Origin: Dimorphilus gyrociliatus
Lineage: Eukaryota > Annelida > Polychaeta > Dinophilidae
DNA length: 64,000 nucleotides
Assembly: GCA_904063045.1 (NCBI GenBank)
Contig: CAJFCJ010000008.1
Span: 1 to 64,000 of the forward strand
Reading direction: 5' to 3'
The notes beneath the pieces were generated by a model that was not told the DNA's origin, did not search any database, and worked only from the letters and a program-made list of their open reading frames with translations. A program made the position numbers and the translations under genes. Shown in pieces: positions 61,925 through 64,000 of this stretch (position 1 is its first letter; each line of letters starts with the position of its first letter).

Positions 61925-63019
61925 TCAGCTGTTCCTATATAATTGTATAAAATTGTGCTCGTTGGAATTCTGACTTCCTGAATAGTGTGTGACTAAAGTA
62001 TGGTCGTGACCAAATTGTCCTCCACGAATCCTCAAGAAAGGACAACACTTGGAGCCAAAAAAACGAAAGAGAGCTTTAAACGCTCTCCTATACGACCTGT
62101 TGAAAAAATAATAGAGAAATGGTGATACGGCTGAATTAGCGTAACCGAACCATAAAGCCGTTTGCCAAAAACCACTGCCAATTGTATAATCCAAGAAAGG
62201 ATCAAGAACATTCAAAATGAAGAATGGACACCAACAAGCGCAGAAAACACTCATTATAATACTTAATGTTCTAGCTGCCCTCGTCTCTCTTCGAAGTTTT
62301 TGTTGCCTAGTATCTGAACCTACACATGTTGACCTGATAGCTTTCGCTTGTTTTTGTGCAACGACGAAAATTCTAGCATTGAGCAATCCCATGAATACAG
62401 CAGGAGCGTAAAAGGCTAGGGTTGAGCATATTACTGCGTAAACCTTATTGACGAGAAACACGCAAGCCTCTCCGTGGTCTGGAGTCTTTTCCCTAACCTT
62501 TTTCTCAATACCAACGACATGCCAGTTTTGGGTTAATGGTAGGAAGCTCATTAACGTAGGCATAGTCCAACAGGCAAAGAGAAGGCAAACGACGCTCTTT
62601 TTAGTAATAATAGAAGGATATTTAAAGGGCGTGCAGATGGCAGTGTACCTGTCACAGGCAACGCAGCACAGATGCAAGATGGAAGACGTGCATAGCCAAA
62701 CGTCAAAACAAGTAGCCAGAACACAAGCAGTTTGACCCAGTTGCCACCTAAGGCCCGCCATCAATTGATAAGCTCCTACTGGCATAACTAAAACCGCAAC
62801 TAAGAGATCGGTAACGGAAAGGCTGGCGACGAAGGCATTCGTCAAAGTTCTTAATGAACGAAATCTGCAGATTGCGAGTAGAACCGTGAGATTACCGGCG
62901 ACTGAGATGAGCATAACGATCAAAACGAGGAAGAGAATGATTATGGAAACGGCTAATCCATAGCGGACAGGAAGTTCGCCGGGAGGAGACGTTGTCCAAC
63001 TTCCGTTTTCCGTTTGCAT
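61925..63019 (-). CDS. Intronless biogenic-amine GPCR, 5-HT4 serotonin receptor-like
   Basis: 364 residues, seven-transmembrane class A receptor at the plasma membrane. Key residues: Asn43 (TM1), Asp71 (TM2), Cys99-Cys186 disulphide pair, Asp106 in TM3 (the amine-binding Asp), DRY at 123-125, CWCP at 262-265. The motifs TMPTLMSFLPLTQNW, CVFLVNKVYAVICS and NVLDPFLDYT closely parallel the 5-HT4 family, which couples to Gs and raises cAMP. The TM7 motif reads SPFLY (299-303) where nearly all class A receptors have NPxxY. The start ATG is followed by an N-glycosylation site (NGS). Two juxtamembrane Cys (325-326) are possible palmitoylation sites. No intron, unlike most genes here; retrocopy origin is possible. 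Confidence 0.9.
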   Translation of the reverse strand: MQTENGSWTTSPPGELPVRYGLAVSIIILFLVLIVMLISVAGNLTVLLAICRFRSLRTLTNAFVASLSVTDLLVAVLVMPVGAYQLMAGLRWQLGQTACVLATCFDVWLCTSSILHLCCVACDRYTAICTPFKYPSIITKKSVVCLLFACWTMPTLMSFLPLTQNWHVVGIEKKVREKTPDHGEACVFLVNKVYAVICSTLAFYAPAVFMGLLNARIFVVAQKQAKAIRSTCVGSDTRQQKLRRETRAARTLSIIMSVFCACWCPFFILNVLDPFLDYTIGSGFWQTALWFGYANSAVSPFLYYFFNRSYRRAFKALFRFFGSKCCPFLRIRGGQFGHDHTLVTHYSGSQNSNEHNFIQLYRNS

Positions 63020-64000
63020 TATAAGTCAAGTGGAAGGAAATTTCTGTTTCATGAAACATCTTTTTAGAATCTGTATCATACACATTCCTATATTCTACAC
63101 AAAATTCTAACGGTATTCCTAAAAACACTCCTTACAAAATTACATATAATATTGATTTTATCGTTGTAAAAGTAGGGAAGGAGGGGAGGAGGAGGAGGAG
63201 GAGGAGGTGATGGTGAGGAGTCGAGATAAAAATATTGTACGATAATCGCCTCCGGCTTAAAAGGTATATAGAGACGTAAACAAAATTATATTTATATTAA
63301 ATAATTTATCGTTATACGGCATAAGGTCTATGCTTTAAATGGATAAGAATACATCCTCTTTACATATTTATAAATATTAAAGGGTATTTTAATCTATAGA
63401 CCGAATATAAAAATAGATTTTTGTTTCTTTCGGCATCTTTTAGGGAAATAATATTTTAATTATAGTTATCTGTCTTGAAACTTTAATAATTAATAGCTTA
63501 GAATTTACTTATTATTGATTATAGCATTAAAAAATGATTAAAATGTACATATACAAATATACAGTATATATACAGAGACTATGTTTACTATTTGCACAGT
63601 AAGTCCTGTATTATATACATTCGAATAAGCAACATATAGTTTATATATAGTATATAGATATATTATATTTATGTATTTGTATATATAATTGGAAAAACCT
63701 ATTGAATTCAAAGGTTATTCCATCCTTCGGCAAATAGAATCTTACAAATAACGTAACTATATCGTGTTACAAAAGTCTGCTATATTTTCGCTTTTAACTG
63801 TTGAAAATATCGTTTGAAGTGGTTAGATAGAGACTAGTCTACGCCCTTTTCCTTACAAATCTTATTAAAACAATAAGAAACAATACTTTCCTTTATACCT
63901 CTAAAGGAATATTTTGCTCTAATCAAAAGCGTTATATAATATTTCTATATATTTGTATACAAATGAATATACTTTACTGTATATATACAGTATATACATT
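63020..64000. other. 5' flank of the GPCR
   Basis: No exon recognised. A purine-rich GAG/GGA tract (63177-63211) lies about 160-190 bases upstream of the GPCR start and could be a promoter-proximal element. ATACAGTAT nonamers occur at 63559 and 63985, the second within a TA-rich palindrome at the window end. Confidence 0.45.
63177..63211. repeat. GGA/GAG purine tract
   Basis: Imperfect GGA repeat upstream of the GPCR; all-purine on the plus strand. Confidence 0.85.

Overview
The window looks like nuclear DNA of a small-genome invertebrate animal. It is AT-rich, genes are close together, and most introns are only about 50-90 bases with ordinary GT-AG ends. The gene content is bilaterian: INO80, bifunctional EPRS, a Sema2-like secreted semaphorin, a VWDE-like membrane protein and a 5-HT4-type amine receptor. 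A 5-HT4-type receptor together with a Sema2-type semaphorin points to a spiralian, and the very short introns would suit a compact annelid such as Dimorphilus. That species guess is inference and weak. I joined exons by hand from splice-site consensus, reading frame and homology recalled from memory; no search or alignment was run.

Layout. 1-2434 has no recognisable gene and lies downstream of the last visible INO80 exon. 2435-7075 (-) holds 21 exons of INO80, stopping before the C-terminal helicase lobe. 7076-7553 is a bidirectional promoter. 7554-13104 (+) is EPRS with six WHEP repeats, most of them nearly identical in DNA. 14079-37336 (+) is the most striking part: eight intact tandem paralogues, each with six exons and identical intron phases. 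Each encodes about 640-830 residues with a ZYG11/ZER1-like plan: an N-terminal degenerate F-box/VHL-box-like region, then leucine-rich repeats, then a helical C-terminal half with an acidic tail. 38001-38633 (-) is a NADAR-domain protein. 40541-43473 (+) is a tandem pair of small secreted EGF proteins. 43932-45515 (+) is an aldo-keto reductase. 45699-49759 (-) is a semaphorin. 51527-56842 (-) is a VWDE-like type I membrane protein. 57838-58611 (-) is an unrecognised basic, disordered protein. 61925-63019 (-) is an intronless serotonin-receptor-like GPCR.

How the genes relate. Most neighbours look functionally unrelated, as is usual in animal genomes. The eight-gene array is the exception. If the ZYG11/ZER1 reading is right, these are candidate substrate receptors for CUL2-type ubiquitin ligases that have multiplied in this lineage. 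The substrate-facing repeats have diverged while exon architecture, and in several copies a short promoter element, stayed constant. All eight reading frames are open from start to stop, so the array appears to be under selection and is not a graveyard of pseudogenes.

Non-coding DNA carries two recurrent patterns: a nonamer ATACAGTAT (either strand) embedded in TA-rich tracts, and perfect T-run/A-run palindromes concentrated between 47 and 59 kb.
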